Source: Lysobacterales bacterium (GTDB taxonomy: Bacteria > Pseudomonadota > Gammaproteobacteria > Xanthomonadales > Xanthomonadaceae). From it: DNA of 64,000 bases. The notes beneath the pieces are model-generated. The model searched no databases and was not told where the DNA came from. It was given only the letters and a program-made list of their open reading frames with translations. Where the stretch lies: the NCBI GenBank assembly GCA_017302135.1, contig JAFLDZ010000012.1, forward strand, positions 37,066 to 101,065, in the 5' to 3' direction. Positions 50,991 to 60,126 of the stretch are shown here, piece by piece (position 1 is the first letter of the stretch; every line of letters starts with the position of its first letter). A program made the translations under genes and the position numbers.

Positions 50991-53630
50991 TCAAAGTGGT
51001 GGTCCTATGAAGAGCCGGGTTGCAGGCACATGGCGGAACGCTCGATCGCGACAGGTCAACAAGATGACCTGCATCCGCTGTGCAGTCTCGCTCAGTATCT
51101 CGATCATCACATCAAGCCGAGCGTCGTCTGAGTAAACGAACGGGTCATCCAAGATCAACGAAACCGGACGCCCCTGATCAAGTAACAGATCGGCAAAAGC
51201 GATCCGTAGCAGCACCGATAGCTGCTCACGAGTTCCCTGCGACAAGTGCTCACACTCTTCCGACGCGCCGCCGCGAATAATGGCGCCAAGGGCAAGATCG
51301 TCTGTGAATGCCGGCTCACTACCAGGAAGAAGACGCTCAATATAGCGCTTGGCCCGTTTCGCAACAGGCCCGACAAACTTTGCTGAGACTTCATTCCGCG
51401 CCTCGTCAAGCGTATCGCGCAATAGCTTCAGCGTATCGGCCTCTTCAGTCACCCTTTGATGGGCAAAGCGCGCCGCCTCTGCTTCTTCACGCGCGGCGAC
51501 TTCGCGATCTGCTAGTCCTTTACCACCTTCGCTTTCGACAGCGCCTTCGAGCCTAGCGATCTCCATTTCGAATTTCGATCTGGCTTCCAATGCGCTCTTC
51601 GCGCGCAAATCGATCATCTCGATTCTTCGCTCGATCGCTGCCTTGTCGTGAGCGTTTACATCACGTTCCGCGTCGCTCAGCATTACGCCTGCTTTCGCCA
51701 GTTCCATCCTCGCCTGGACAAGATTAACCGAAAGATCCGCGAACTCCTGTTGCGCGTTGATCGCTTGGATCTGCTCCGTTGCGTTGGCTAGATCGCTCGC
51801 GGCCCTTGCCGCAGCGGCGACCAAAGGCGCGAGCTCTTGTTCAGCGCGCTGGAGCGCTTCGATGGTGCTCTGTTGCGTCCCTTCCGCACGCACAGCCGCC
51901 AACTCTGCATCTTCCAATGCGTTGCTGGATTCAAGCAGATCGGGAAGATCGTCTTCAGCCGTCTCATCATGCACAGCGTCCGAAAGACCGGTGATGAACG
52001 CCTTCAAGGCATCTGAACCGCGGGCCAAATCGATACGATCATCGGCCGGCGCCGCCGCGTCGATCTGTGATTCAAGGACACGCACGTTACTCTCGGCTCG
52101 GCGGGCTTGCTCATGCCGCGCGCGCGCGGCAGCTACGTCAGCGACATCTAATTCGTCCAATGCCGCTTTTTGCCTCTGTAGCGCCACCGCCAAAGCCACT
52201 TCAGCGCTCGCAGTCGTAGGCGGCGGCGTTACGATCAGATCAGCGCCGCCGAAACGAATGCGCGCCTCTCGCGTAATCGTTAAGTCCCCCTCGCTCAAGG
52301 ACTGACCGTCGATCAGGATGCCGGCGATGTCACCCTCAATCCGAATCCGTGTCGCACCAGCAGACAGAATCGCACGCGCTTCGGCGACAGCACGCTCGTT
52401 TGCTTCCAGCGAATCAAGTGTTGTCGTGGGAATCAAAGCTGTAGCCAGTGCACGTTCGTCAGTGAGCTGACGCTCAAGCGTCGTAAGTGCATTGATGCGT
52501 AAACACGCTGCAGTGATGGCCTCTTTTCGTCGCGCTCGATCAATCCGATCCTTGGCGGCGGCAAGCGCGCTTCTCGCCGCCTGTCTGGCCGCTCTGGCAT
52601 GCTCCAGCGCATCACGCGCCTCTGCATGTCGCAGCTTCGCAATCGCTACCGCCTCCGCGAGCCTGTCTCGCCGGCTTTCGATATCAACAAGGTCGTGCTG
52701 AGCCGCCTCTCGCGCTTGCGTTGCGCGACGGTGGCGTTCGTCGATGTCTTCCAGGGTACGAAGCCTAGCACCGGCTGCCTCATGCTCCGCACGACGCGTG
52801 TCCGAGATGTGCACGGCAGCGCTCGCGACCCTCAACGAATCGACTAACTTCGCGCGATCTTGCGCATCCGTGTCGTCCGCGATCTCCCGCTGGATACCCC
52901 TAAGCCTGGTACGCGCCGTGTCGAGATCGGCGAACGTTTTCTCCAGTCCGGCCAGTTGGTTGGCAGCCTCGCGAGCCGCGGACTCAGCCTTGTCCAATCG
53001 CTCTTGTGCGCTATTTTGAAGCCCCCCCTTCTTGGCGGTAGGCGTCCAATACTGACTGAAGAGCTCGCCGATGCGGTCGTGAACGCGCTGATATGTGGCG
53101 CTACCCATGATCGAACCGACTTCAGCTTCGAGAGTCGCCTGGATCGAATCCCGAACAATTCTCCCCGGGGGCTCAATCGAGAGCGCTTCGGTCTGCGCAA
53201 CCCACAGCAGCCCCAAAGCGCCGTGGGTAGCGACATCACCCTCTCGGCTTGAATCGCGCACAGAGCCCAGCAGGTTATGCAAACGCTCTTCCGCCGCATC
53301 GCCCTCGGCGCGACCGTCAGGCCCCGACACGTTAATCGTGCCTCCCTTGAGGAACCGTTTGGTGACGGACCACTGTGCATTGTTGATCTCGAGGTCAAGA
53401 CTGATCTCGGGAGCGACGGCATCGCCGAAGGGCGCATAGGACTGTGCGAGCTGGTTCTTCGTCGCGTAGCGAACAAAAAGGGCTGCGCGAACTGCGTGCA
53501 AAAGCGTCGATTTTCCGCTTTCATTGGGTTCGATGATGATGTTGAGTCCATCCGCAATGCCTTCGATGACCATCGGCTCCCGAAATTTTCGGAAGTTACT
53601 CACGGCAATCCGGCGCAGGCGCAGGCTCAC
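50991..53630 (-). CDS. SbcC/YhaN-like SMC-type ATPase
   Basis: An 879-residue ATPase of the Rad50/SbcC type. Walker A is EPNESGKSTLL near residue 40. The signature region HLSQGTREQLSVLLR is near 800 and Walker B LILDDPFVYSDDARLD near 830. Long Ala/Glu/Arg coiled-coil arms lie on both sides of a central globular part (GDIAGILIDGQSLSEGDLTI). No Cys-x-x-Cys zinc hook is present, unlike SbcC/Rad50, so the apex differs. The start is GTG at 53630, overlapping the nuclease stop by 4 bp. It works with the SbcD-like partner in binding and processing DNA ends; in an island, anti-phage or repair functions are both possible. Confidence 0.82.
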   Translation of the reverse strand: MSLRLRRIAVSNFRKFREPMVIEGIADGLNIIIEPNESGKSTLLHAVRAALFVRYATKNQLAQSYAPFGDAVAPEISLDLEINNAQWSVTKRFLKGGTINVSGPDGRAEGDAAEERLHNLLGSVRDSSREGDVATHGALGLLWVAQTEALSIEPPGRIVRDSIQATLEAEVGSIMGSATYQRVHDRIGELFSQYWTPTAKKGGLQNSAQERLDKAESAAREAANQLAGLEKTFADLDTARTRLRGIQREIADDTDAQDRAKLVDSLRVASAAVHISDTRRAEHEAAGARLRTLEDIDERHRRATQAREAAQHDLVDIESRRDRLAEAVAIAKLRHAEARDALEHARAARQAARSALAAAKDRIDRARRKEAITAACLRINALTTLERQLTDERALATALIPTTTLDSLEANERAVAEARAILSAGATRIRIEGDIAGILIDGQSLSEGDLTITREARIRFGGADLIVTPPPTTASAEVALAVALQRQKAALDELDVADVAAARARHEQARRAESNVRVLESQIDAAAPADDRIDLARGSDALKAFITGLSDAVHDETAEDDLPDLLESSNALEDAELAAVRAEGTQQSTIEALQRAEQELAPLVAAAARAASDLANATEQIQAINAQQEFADLSVNLVQARMELAKAGVMLSDAERDVNAHDKAAIERRIEMIDLRAKSALEARSKFEMEIARLEGAVESEGGKGLADREVAAREEAEAARFAHQRVTEEADTLKLLRDTLDEARNEVSAKFVGPVAKRAKRYIERLLPGSEPAFTDDLALGAIIRGGASEECEHLSQGTREQLSVLLRIAFADLLLDQGRPVSLILDDPFVYSDDARLDVMIEILSETAQRMQVILLTCRDRAFRHVPATRLFIGPPL

Positions 53631-54736
53631 GCGGTCAACCCTCGGTTGTATTCAACAAACAATCGTTCCAATGCGCGCCTGGCCAGGACGGCATCCGATC
53701 CGTTTGCGTCCGCTCGAGCGATCAACTTCGCCGCCGCCACGCCGATGATTCCTTCGACTTTCAGCGTGTTCAAATCTTCCTCTGTGGGATTACCGACAAG
53801 ATCAGTTGCACGCACGTCGAGATACCGCAAGCGGTGCATGATGTCGTCCTCAAGCCGGCCGAGAATGCCCATGCGATCGCCTAGCATGATGATACCGGCC
53901 AAGGACAGGTCGACAAGCGTGGTTGGCGAATCGATTTCACCGAGCAGATGGTCGCAGCGGCTGTTGAAGTCGGTCAGATCATTCACGCGCCAGTCGCGCT
54001 TGATCCACTGAAAACGACCTGTCCGAAACGGGGTCACTTTCGGCTCGCGCCCTTGTTCGAGTTCCACCAGAAGTGCCTGCCCAGGCGGGTCACGTTTGAA
54101 CCGCTCGCATTCAGGCGTGCCGGAATACCAAGTTCTCGCATTGACCTCCAACACACCGTGCCAGTCACCAAGCGCGAGGTAGTCCAGATTTGACTGACGG
54201 GCACGTTCCGGCGCGATCTGGTTTCCCGAATCCCCCTGTGCGCTGAATTCCCGAATAGAACCGTGAGCTAGGCCAATGCGGAGGCGCGCTCCAGGTGTCT
54301 CCATCGACGAAAAAACTTCGGTCGGATCATCAAGAGTACGACGATGGGTCAACGGCGCTGGAAGTAACCAGACGCCTTGCTCTAACTCGATGGGTTGCGC
54401 GTCGCACAGGACGTTGATGCGGCCGTTCACGCGTTGTCGCACCCGGTCCCAAAGGCCGCCGCTGCGCACGAAATCGTGGTTCCCCGGCAGCAACCACCAT
54501 GAGCATGGATATCTTTCCATGCGTGAGATAGCCTGGACGATCGTGCGATCCTCCGGCCCCTCGGTATCGAAGACATCGCCAGCCACGAGCACATGCTCGA
54601 CACCGGACGTTTCCGCCGCAGCACCTATCGCATCAATCGCGTCAAACCGCGCCTCGGATAGGGCCGCACGAACATCCGGCTCAAATCGCCCGAAAGGCTT
54701 TCCAAGTTGCCAGTCCGCTGTGTGTATGAGCTTCAT
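53627..54736 (-). CDS. SbcD/Mre11-like DNA repair metallo-exonuclease
   Basis: A 369-residue calcineurin-like phosphoesterase. The metal-binding blocks are in order: HTADWQLGKPF (DxH-like, residues 5-15), VLVAGDVFD (GDxxD, 48-56), LLPGNHDF (GNHD, about 83-90), LAHGSIREF and YLALGDWHG (GDxH). These match Mre11/SbcD with two manganese ions. It is shorter than E. coli SbcD, and the C-terminal domain differs (GIIGVAAAKLIARAD). First gene of a two-gene operon with the SMC-like ATPase. Confidence 0.85.
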   Translation of the reverse strand: MKLIHTADWQLGKPFGRFEPDVRAALSEARFDAIDAIGAAAETSGVEHVLVAGDVFDTEGPEDRTIVQAISRMERYPCSWWLLPGNHDFVRSGGLWDRVRQRVNGRINVLCDAQPIELEQGVWLLPAPLTHRRTLDDPTEVFSSMETPGARLRIGLAHGSIREFSAQGDSGNQIAPERARQSNLDYLALGDWHGVLEVNARTWYSGTPECERFKRDPPGQALLVELEQGREPKVTPFRTGRFQWIKRDWRVNDLTDFNSRCDHLLGEIDSPTTLVDLSLAGIIMLGDRMGILGRLEDDIMHRLRYLDVRATDLVGNPTEEDLNTLKVEGIIGVAAAKLIARADANGSDAVLARRALERLFVEYNRGLTA

Positions 54737-55250
54737 CCGTTCTCCCTATCCAATCGTTTCGGCAACTCCATTGCCGGTAGCCTAGCAATCTAGCCGCTTC
54801 AACGGCTACATCGGTTTCTCGCCGCCCGCTCGCGTTGCCTGAAAGTTCGCCCGGCACCACGGCGGCCAAGGCAAGCATTGCTGCCCCATTTGGATGACGT
54901 TCGCTGGGTGCAGTATCGTCGCGTTGACCTCAGTCACCACAAGGCCTGTGGCAGCGACGTTCAGCTCAGGGGGCTGCAAAAGCTGGGGACACCCCCGATC
55001 ATTCTTCTACCGTGATGGCCTAAGTCGCCTTGATCGCGCGGCGCGATTTTGCCTAACTCCGTTCGGTTCGTCCTGTAGCGTTCGTCCTGTAGCGTGTGAA
55101 CACGCTCCGTTTACACTGCGGCTACGCCTAAAGGGCGAGCCCGAGAGAAGAGACAGGTAAAATGTCCCACATCGCGCCTTGGCAACCAGTATGAGCGTCG
55201 ACGGGTCGTTCCAAGGCTTCTCAAGGGCATGAGCACATCGTTAGTTTGGA
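54737..55250. other. Gene-free spacer before the TIR pseudogene
   Basis: About 510 bp, with a short tandem GTTCGTCCTGTAGCG direct repeat near 55065-55093. No gene or promoter can be assigned with confidence. Confidence 0.35.
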
Positions 55251-55835
55251 ATGCGGAGGGTCGCGCGCACGGAAGAGCCAAGAGTCAAAATCCGGGTTTT
55301 CATTTCCTATTCACGCAAAAATCTGGCGTTCGCAGAGCGGTTGCGCAACCATCTTATCGATGACGGCTTTGATGCGTTTCTTGATGCGCATGACATTGCA
55401 AAGGGCGAGCCGTGGCAGGAGCGCTAACAGAACCTCATATTCGCCGCAAATGTCGTAGTTTTTTTGATCAGCCCGGACTCGGTAGCGTCAGAGATCTGCG
55501 GCTTGGAGATCAACGAGGCCGAACGAATCACCAGGCAGATCTTGCCAGTCGTTTGCAGTCCCACACTCGATAAGCTCATTCCTCGTGGGCTGAAGCGCCT
55601 AAACTATACTTTCTTCGACAAAGAAGAGCAGTGGGCGAAGGAATATACTGGCATCTCTAAAGAGCTCAATCGCGACATCCGATGGATGCGCGAGCACACA
55701 CGTCTAAGTGAGCTGGCGGCTCGTTGGCACCGCGGTGGTCGTCCCGATGCGCAACTGATTCGCCTTGATGCCGTGAGCGAAGCGCGCAGACAGAAGTCGA
55801 TTCGACCCACTGTCTTTCACGAAGAGCCACAATGA
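55251..55835 (+). pseudogene. TIR-domain protein interrupted by an in-frame stop
   Basis: The frame from ATG 55251 reads MRRVARTEEPRVKIRVFISY then SRKNLAFAERLRNHLIDDGF and DAFLDAHDIAKGEPWQER. It then hits TAA at 55425-55427 and continues in the same frame: QNLIFAANVVVFLISPDSVA, SEICGLEINEAERITRQILP, and so on to TGA at 55833-55835. This is a typical TIR domain (FISYSR, then SPDSVxSxxC-xxEI with the conserved Glu) with a C-terminal tail. A single base change explains the stop, so loss of function is recent or the stop is a sequencing error. TIR proteins in such islands are NAD-consuming defence effectors. Confidence 0.8.
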
Positions 55836-55904
55836 GCATGACTGGCTATCGGGCCATGAATCAGATGGACGTTATGCCAATGCTGCATCGTGCCGATTTA
55901 CCAA

Positions 55905-57356
55905 CTATGCACTTGGGTCGCCACGCGATAGCCCTGCGTCCTGCCGGAGCGTTTTCTCATCACAACGGAGAGCGTCAGCCGCAGCAGCCCAAGTCCCGTA
56001 CTGTTCTTTGGCCCACTGCGCGAGGCGTGCGCGGAACCAATGGATGCGATCAGTGCGTGAGCCATCTCCGAGAGCGTTTCTCTCATGCTTCTGCGCCGAG
56101 TTGAAGCGTTGCCACTCGACTAGCGCCGCGCGGATGCCCTTACTCAAGTCGGGTGATGACCACCAGGCCATGCAGAGTACGGCAAGGCGCTGAAGATCGC
56201 GGAGATTTCCAGGTAGCGCACTATCCCGAAGTGTTTGCTCGAGGTCGCGCGACCACGGGGCGTCCTCGGGCAGATCCTCGCGTTGCCGACTTTCTCGCCA
56301 GACTTGACGCCAATCTTGCTCAATATCTTCCCGGCACTCGCGGAGCGGCGGTACCGTGACGGATAGATGGCTCAGCCGGTCGAAGAGATCCGCATCCAGT
56401 CGCTCGCGCAGCTCCGTGAGAGGCAGATTTGATGCGCAGACGAGTTCGACATCCACGCTCACTTCACGATCGCTACCGACCGGTCGATAGCGACGCTGGC
56501 GATCTTGGAATACGCGCACGAGCATTCGCTGTGCTGATTTCGGTAGATCTTGCACCTCGTCAAGGAACAGGATCCCACCTCCTGCTTCTGCAAGCAGCCC
56601 GCGGCGCTCAGCAGCTGCACCTGTGAAGGCGCCTTTGCGATGACCAAATAGCAGACTTTCCGCAAGGGCAGAATCGAGCCCTCCGCATGGCACGGCGACG
56701 ATCTTCTTCCGTCCCTTAAGCGTCGCGACCATCGTTTCGACCAACCGCGTCTTGCCAGTTCCGCGTTCACCGAGGATGAGCAGCGGTGCTCCGATGACGC
56801 GCGCGTACCGAGCGAGGTGCTCGAAAGCCGTGCGGCGTGCGGCCGAGCGCGCTTGGGGTTCATATACCGCGAGACCCGGTTCGATGCGCGCGAAACGGTG
56901 AATCTCGGCCAAGTAGGTGGTGATCGAGAAGTTCACCGGATCAATGCGGGTTCGCTTGGTCTCGCGACTGTACTGCGAGGACCACAACTGCGCGCCCTCG
57001 GGAAGTGCGCCACCGGCGTGGAGGATAAGCCACACGCTGTGCATCGCTGGCGTGCCTGGCGACACGTTGATATGCAGATTCCCGTCGTCATCGCGGACGC
57101 GCGGCAGCACGAGCGAGCGCACCTGTTCATAGATCGCGGCGTGCTGCGTCGGATCGTCGAGTGGGACCTCGACGAGCTCGACCTTCGCACCCTCAACGAT
57201 ATCGGGGATCTTCGGCATGCGAGCAACTTGGACGAGGTACAGCACGCGCTCGATTCGAATTTTGCGGTTCCGAAGCGACTTGATTGCCTGCTCAAGTACC
57301 TCAACCCCGGTGCGCTCCGCGTGCCAGCAGAGAAGGGTAACCATTTGACGGCTCAT
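55905..57356 (-). CDS. CARF-domain sigma54-dependent activator (RtcR-like)
   Basis: A 483-residue regulator. Residues 1-130 form a CARF-like Rossmann domain (VLYLVQVARMPKIPDIVEG, and the loop INVSPGTPAMHSVWLIL, typical of ligand-binding CARF). The AAA+ domain has Walker A GERGTGKT (196-203), the sigma54-contact loop GAFTGA (242-247), Walker B ILFLDEV (262-268) and an arginine-finger region. The C-terminal Fis-type HTH (YGTWAAAADALRCDEKTLRQ) binds enhancers. RtcR, the closest known architecture, drives RNA-repair genes on binding RNA ends. This one is the last gene of the helicase-PLD operon (4-bp overlap with the nuclease), which has a matching sigma54 promoter. Confidence 0.86.
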   Translation of the reverse strand: MSRQMVTLLCWHAERTGVEVLEQAIKSLRNRKIRIERVLYLVQVARMPKIPDIVEGAKVELVEVPLDDPTQHAAIYEQVRSLVLPRVRDDDGNLHINVSPGTPAMHSVWLILHAGGALPEGAQLWSSQYSRETKRTRIDPVNFSITTYLAEIHRFARIEPGLAVYEPQARSAARRTAFEHLARYARVIGAPLLILGERGTGKTRLVETMVATLKGRKKIVAVPCGGLDSALAESLLFGHRKGAFTGAAAERRGLLAEAGGGILFLDEVQDLPKSAQRMLVRVFQDRQRRYRPVGSDREVSVDVELVCASNLPLTELRERLDADLFDRLSHLSVTVPPLRECREDIEQDWRQVWRESRQREDLPEDAPWSRDLEQTLRDSALPGNLRDLQRLAVLCMAWWSSPDLSKGIRAALVEWQRFNSAQKHERNALGDGSRTDRIHWFRARLAQWAKEQYGTWAAAADALRCDEKTLRQDAGLSRGDPSA

Positions 57357-58879
57357 TGAGTCGCTCCTTCAGCGAGCACGATGGTAGCGGCGTTGACCTC
57401 GGCCATCACCACACGCGCCTGCTCCAGTTCATCAAGGGAGCTCACCGCCACCACCAGTCGTCCGCCCGGCTCGCGGAACACGGGCGGCGTGTAAGGGGTC
57501 GGTGCTTTGTCCTTCTCCCCGGCGGGTCGTCGCCACTCTTTTGCCTTGGGCGCGAGCGTCGGCGCGACCACCTGCCAGGTGCAGCGCAGTTCATGGGCTA
57601 GCCGAGGCGCTTCGCTGCTCTGCGGTAGCGCGGGCCGTGGCGCCTCAAGCGTGGCGACCGAAGCGGCCGTGACCGCGCCGAGGTCCACATCGACCGAAGA
57701 CTTGATCTCGGCGTCGACGAGTTGTTCTTGCTGCCACAGCTTCACCGCACCGTTAAGAGCGCCGAGGCGAGGCTTGGCATCGAGCCTCCAAGCCGCCGCG
57801 CCGCTCCAGCCCACGAGCCGCTCGAACACTTCCTGCGCGCGCCCGTCGGACAAGCGGATGCCAAGCTCGAACCCTTGATCCAAACCGTCGCGCTGTAGGT
57901 TTGCGGACATGACCAGTGCGTGCCCCGAGTCGATCCAGATCGCCTTAGCGTGCAGCCAGCGGAACCCGAGCACAGTGGCCCCGGCCTGCGCCAGCGCCAG
58001 AAGCGCTTGCATCGATGACGGCCGCACGCGCGCGAGTACAGTGACATCAAGACCATCGCGCGCGCGCGCGCAGAGCCGTCGCACGACCTCGTGGTCAGCA
58101 TCCCAGCCGAAGCTGCTGACGAGGATGCGCGACCGGGCACCTTCGATGAGCCGCAGCGCCTCCGCACGGACGGTGTTGGTGTGCGCTGTCGTGGCCGCCA
58201 CCGCGACTCCCGCTTCGGGGTGGACCACTTTGCCGAGGCGCCGGGTCGTCTTAAAGCGGTCCTTGGGGTCGATCAGCTCGTGCTCAGCTGACTCCCACAT
58301 CGCCCACTTGAGGTAGCCAGTCACCTCGGCCACTTCTGCGGTGTTGAGCGTGACAGCAAGCTCCTCATTCCTCTCGAGCGCCTCGGTCGTGAGGTTCGCG
58401 GTAAGCAGGATCCCCGCCGGCCGCGTGTCTGGATCGATCACGACCACTTTCGCGTGGAAGTGCGGAGCCGATCGAAAGAGTGCACGTCCCCCGAGGTGTG
58501 TCAGCATCGCCTTGTGCTGTTCAAGAACACGTTTGTCGAACTCGCCTTCACCCTGTTCACGCCCGAGGCGTGCCTCTGAGGCGAGCAGGATGTAGACGCG
58601 CACACCTCGCGCTGCGGACTGATGAATGGCCTCCTCGATCGCCTTGTCGGCAAGCAGGAAGCTCGACATGACCACTTTCTCGCGCGCTTGCGAGAGCAGC
58701 GAGACGACTGCTTTCGCCATCTCTCGGTTTCGGCCAGACACGAATACGGCACGCCCTCGCTCGCCGCGCGCGAGTGAGGGCGCCTGTGTTGGGGCCCACG
58801 CGGGAGGCAGCTCACGCTGCCGCTGGTCGATCACCTCGACGAACGCCTTCTGCCAGTTGGAGTGGTGCTTGGTGGTCAT
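57353..58879 (-). CDS. Phospholipase D-like nuclease with two HKD motifs
   Basis: A 508-residue PLD-superfamily protein. The first HxK(x4)D is HFHAKVVVID with Asn in LLTANLT (H142, K144, D149). The second is WLHAKAIWID with MSANLQRDG (H310, K312, D317). Both sites are intact, so one chain can form the active site. In defence systems such proteins are endonucleases that act with helicases. No signal peptide or membrane helix is seen, so it works in the cytoplasm. The C-terminus carries a poorly conserved extension of about 120 residues. Its start overlaps the winged-helix gene's stop by 1 base (TGATG), with GGAGG upstream. Confidence 0.85.
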   Translation of the reverse strand: MTTKHHSNWQKAFVEVIDQRQRELPPAWAPTQAPSLARGERGRAVFVSGRNREMAKAVVSLLSQAREKVVMSSFLLADKAIEEAIHQSAARGVRVYILLASEARLGREQGEGEFDKRVLEQHKAMLTHLGGRALFRSAPHFHAKVVVIDPDTRPAGILLTANLTTEALERNEELAVTLNTAEVAEVTGYLKWAMWESAEHELIDPKDRFKTTRRLGKVVHPEAGVAVAATTAHTNTVRAEALRLIEGARSRILVSSFGWDADHEVVRRLCARARDGLDVTVLARVRPSSMQALLALAQAGATVLGFRWLHAKAIWIDSGHALVMSANLQRDGLDQGFELGIRLSDGRAQEVFERLVGWSGAAAWRLDAKPRLGALNGAVKLWQQEQLVDAEIKSSVDVDLGAVTAASVATLEAPRPALPQSSEAPRLAHELRCTWQVVAPTLAPKAKEWRRPAGEKDKAPTPYTPPVFREPGGRLVVAVSSLDELEQARVVMAEVNAATIVLAEGATQ

Positions 58880-60126
58880 CACAGCCTCCAGTCTTCGGCG
58901 GCGACGAGGTGCCACGCGCCCGGTGTCGGTCGATTTGTCTGCGCTCGCCAGACCGCTTCAGCGAGTGAAGGCCTCGTGGGCGTCAGCGGATGGAATTCCG
59001 CGAACGGCGCAACCGCGTCGGCCGACCACACCCTGAAACGCTCTGCGGTAGCGTAGTCACGGACGCGCTCGCGGAGCCTCCACTCGGCCCAGAAGGTGGC
59101 ATCGTCAGCCGAGTACGCCCGCAGCGTGACCCCATCGACAGTCATCGGTTTGAAGACTCCGAGTGCGGTGATGTTCGGGCGCTTGAACGCGACCGTGCGC
59201 ACAAGGGACTCGCGCTCACCAGGCGTGGTCTCGTCGAAGCAGACCCTTAGGGCAGATTTCGCGGAGTCCCACTGCGGCCATAACGCCTCAGTCTGCAGCA
59301 GTTGCATCCAGACCTCCCCGGCGCCGACTTGCGGCGCGTCGATCACGGTGCTCACTCGCGCGCCATTGAGTGTGCCGTCCACTCTCAATCGGGCGCCAGA
59401 GACATCCCACATCGCGCGTAGCGTCGGTTCTGAGTCCACGTCCACCTCTTCGCCGTTTGCTTCGAACTGATCTATTCGAAGCGGTGCACCGCCGACAAGT
59501 GGAATAACAACGGTACCGGTCGTGTTATGCACCCAATGCGGCAGCTTTTTGAAAGCCCGCTTGTTATCGTGGTCTCGCCCTTTGCCCCGGACCTCCTCAT
59601 AAGCGCTCGGCTCCGCCCATGGCTCGACGCACAGGATGGGCATCGTGAGCAGCGGGTCGTCACTGGCCCAGATCGTCCATGTGCCGTATTCCGGCACCAA
59701 GACTTGCTGCATTTCTAGCGCTTTGTGCCCCGACTCGGTCAGCAAATAGCGACGCTCCCTCTGCTCAATCAGCCGGTAGCGCTCTGCGAGATCCAACATA
59801 CGCTGAGCGACGCTGCGCCGTGACTTTGGCGCGAAGAGCAAGTGCTTTGCGATATCTGACGCATCGGTCCCATCGCCCTCGCGCGCCCGCAGGAGTACGG
59901 GCATCAAATCCGGCCGTTTGGTTGCCTTCGCAACCTGCCCGATCACGCGCCAACAGCACAATTTGATGGGGCGCTCAAGGCGAATGTGGGGCAGACCATC
60001 TTGATCTCGGGTGACATGGCCTGCGTCCGATCCGACTTCGGCTTTGCTCATGCTGTGCGTGTCCGACGCCTGGCCGATCAGGACAACCAGATCAGAAAAA
60101 CGCTTGATGCTTTTTTTGCTTTTCAT
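58879..60126 (-). CDS. Winged-helix protein of the helicase-PLD operon, function unknown
   Basis: A 415-residue protein. The ATG at 60126 (MKSKKSIKRFSDLVVLIG) has AAGGAG 9 nt upstream. Residues about 86-140 (GTDASDIAKHLLF, RRSVAQRMLDLAERYRLIEQ, YLLTESGHKALE) form a winged helix-turn-helix. The rest is soluble, with a beta-rich part (TVVIPLVGGAPLRIDQFEAN, TLRAYSADDATFWAEWRLRE), perhaps a nucleic-acid-binding or scaffold module. No family is recognised. It is translationally coupled to helicase and nuclease, so a structural or specificity subunit is more likely than a repressor. Confidence 0.65.
   Translation of the reverse strand: MKSKKSIKRFSDLVVLIGQASDTHSMSKAEVGSDAGHVTRDQDGLPHIRLERPIKLCCWRVIGQVAKATKRPDLMPVLLRAREGDGTDASDIAKHLLFAPKSRRSVAQRMLDLAERYRLIEQRERRYLLTESGHKALEMQQVLVPEYGTWTIWASDDPLLTMPILCVEPWAEPSAYEEVRGKGRDHDNKRAFKKLPHWVHNTTGTVVIPLVGGAPLRIDQFEANGEEVDVDSEPTLRAMWDVSGARLRVDGTLNGARVSTVIDAPQVGAGEVWMQLLQTEALWPQWDSAKSALRVCFDETTPGERESLVRTVAFKRPNITALGVFKPMTVDGVTLRAYSADDATFWAEWRLRERVRDYATAERFRVWSADAVAPFAEFHPLTPTRPSLAEAVWRAQTNRPTPGAWHLVAAEDWRL

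Noticed and set aside
54894..55160. Small plus-strand frame before the TIR pseudogene
   Set aside because: Composition is Arg/Ser/Thr-rich with no ribosome site or family match.
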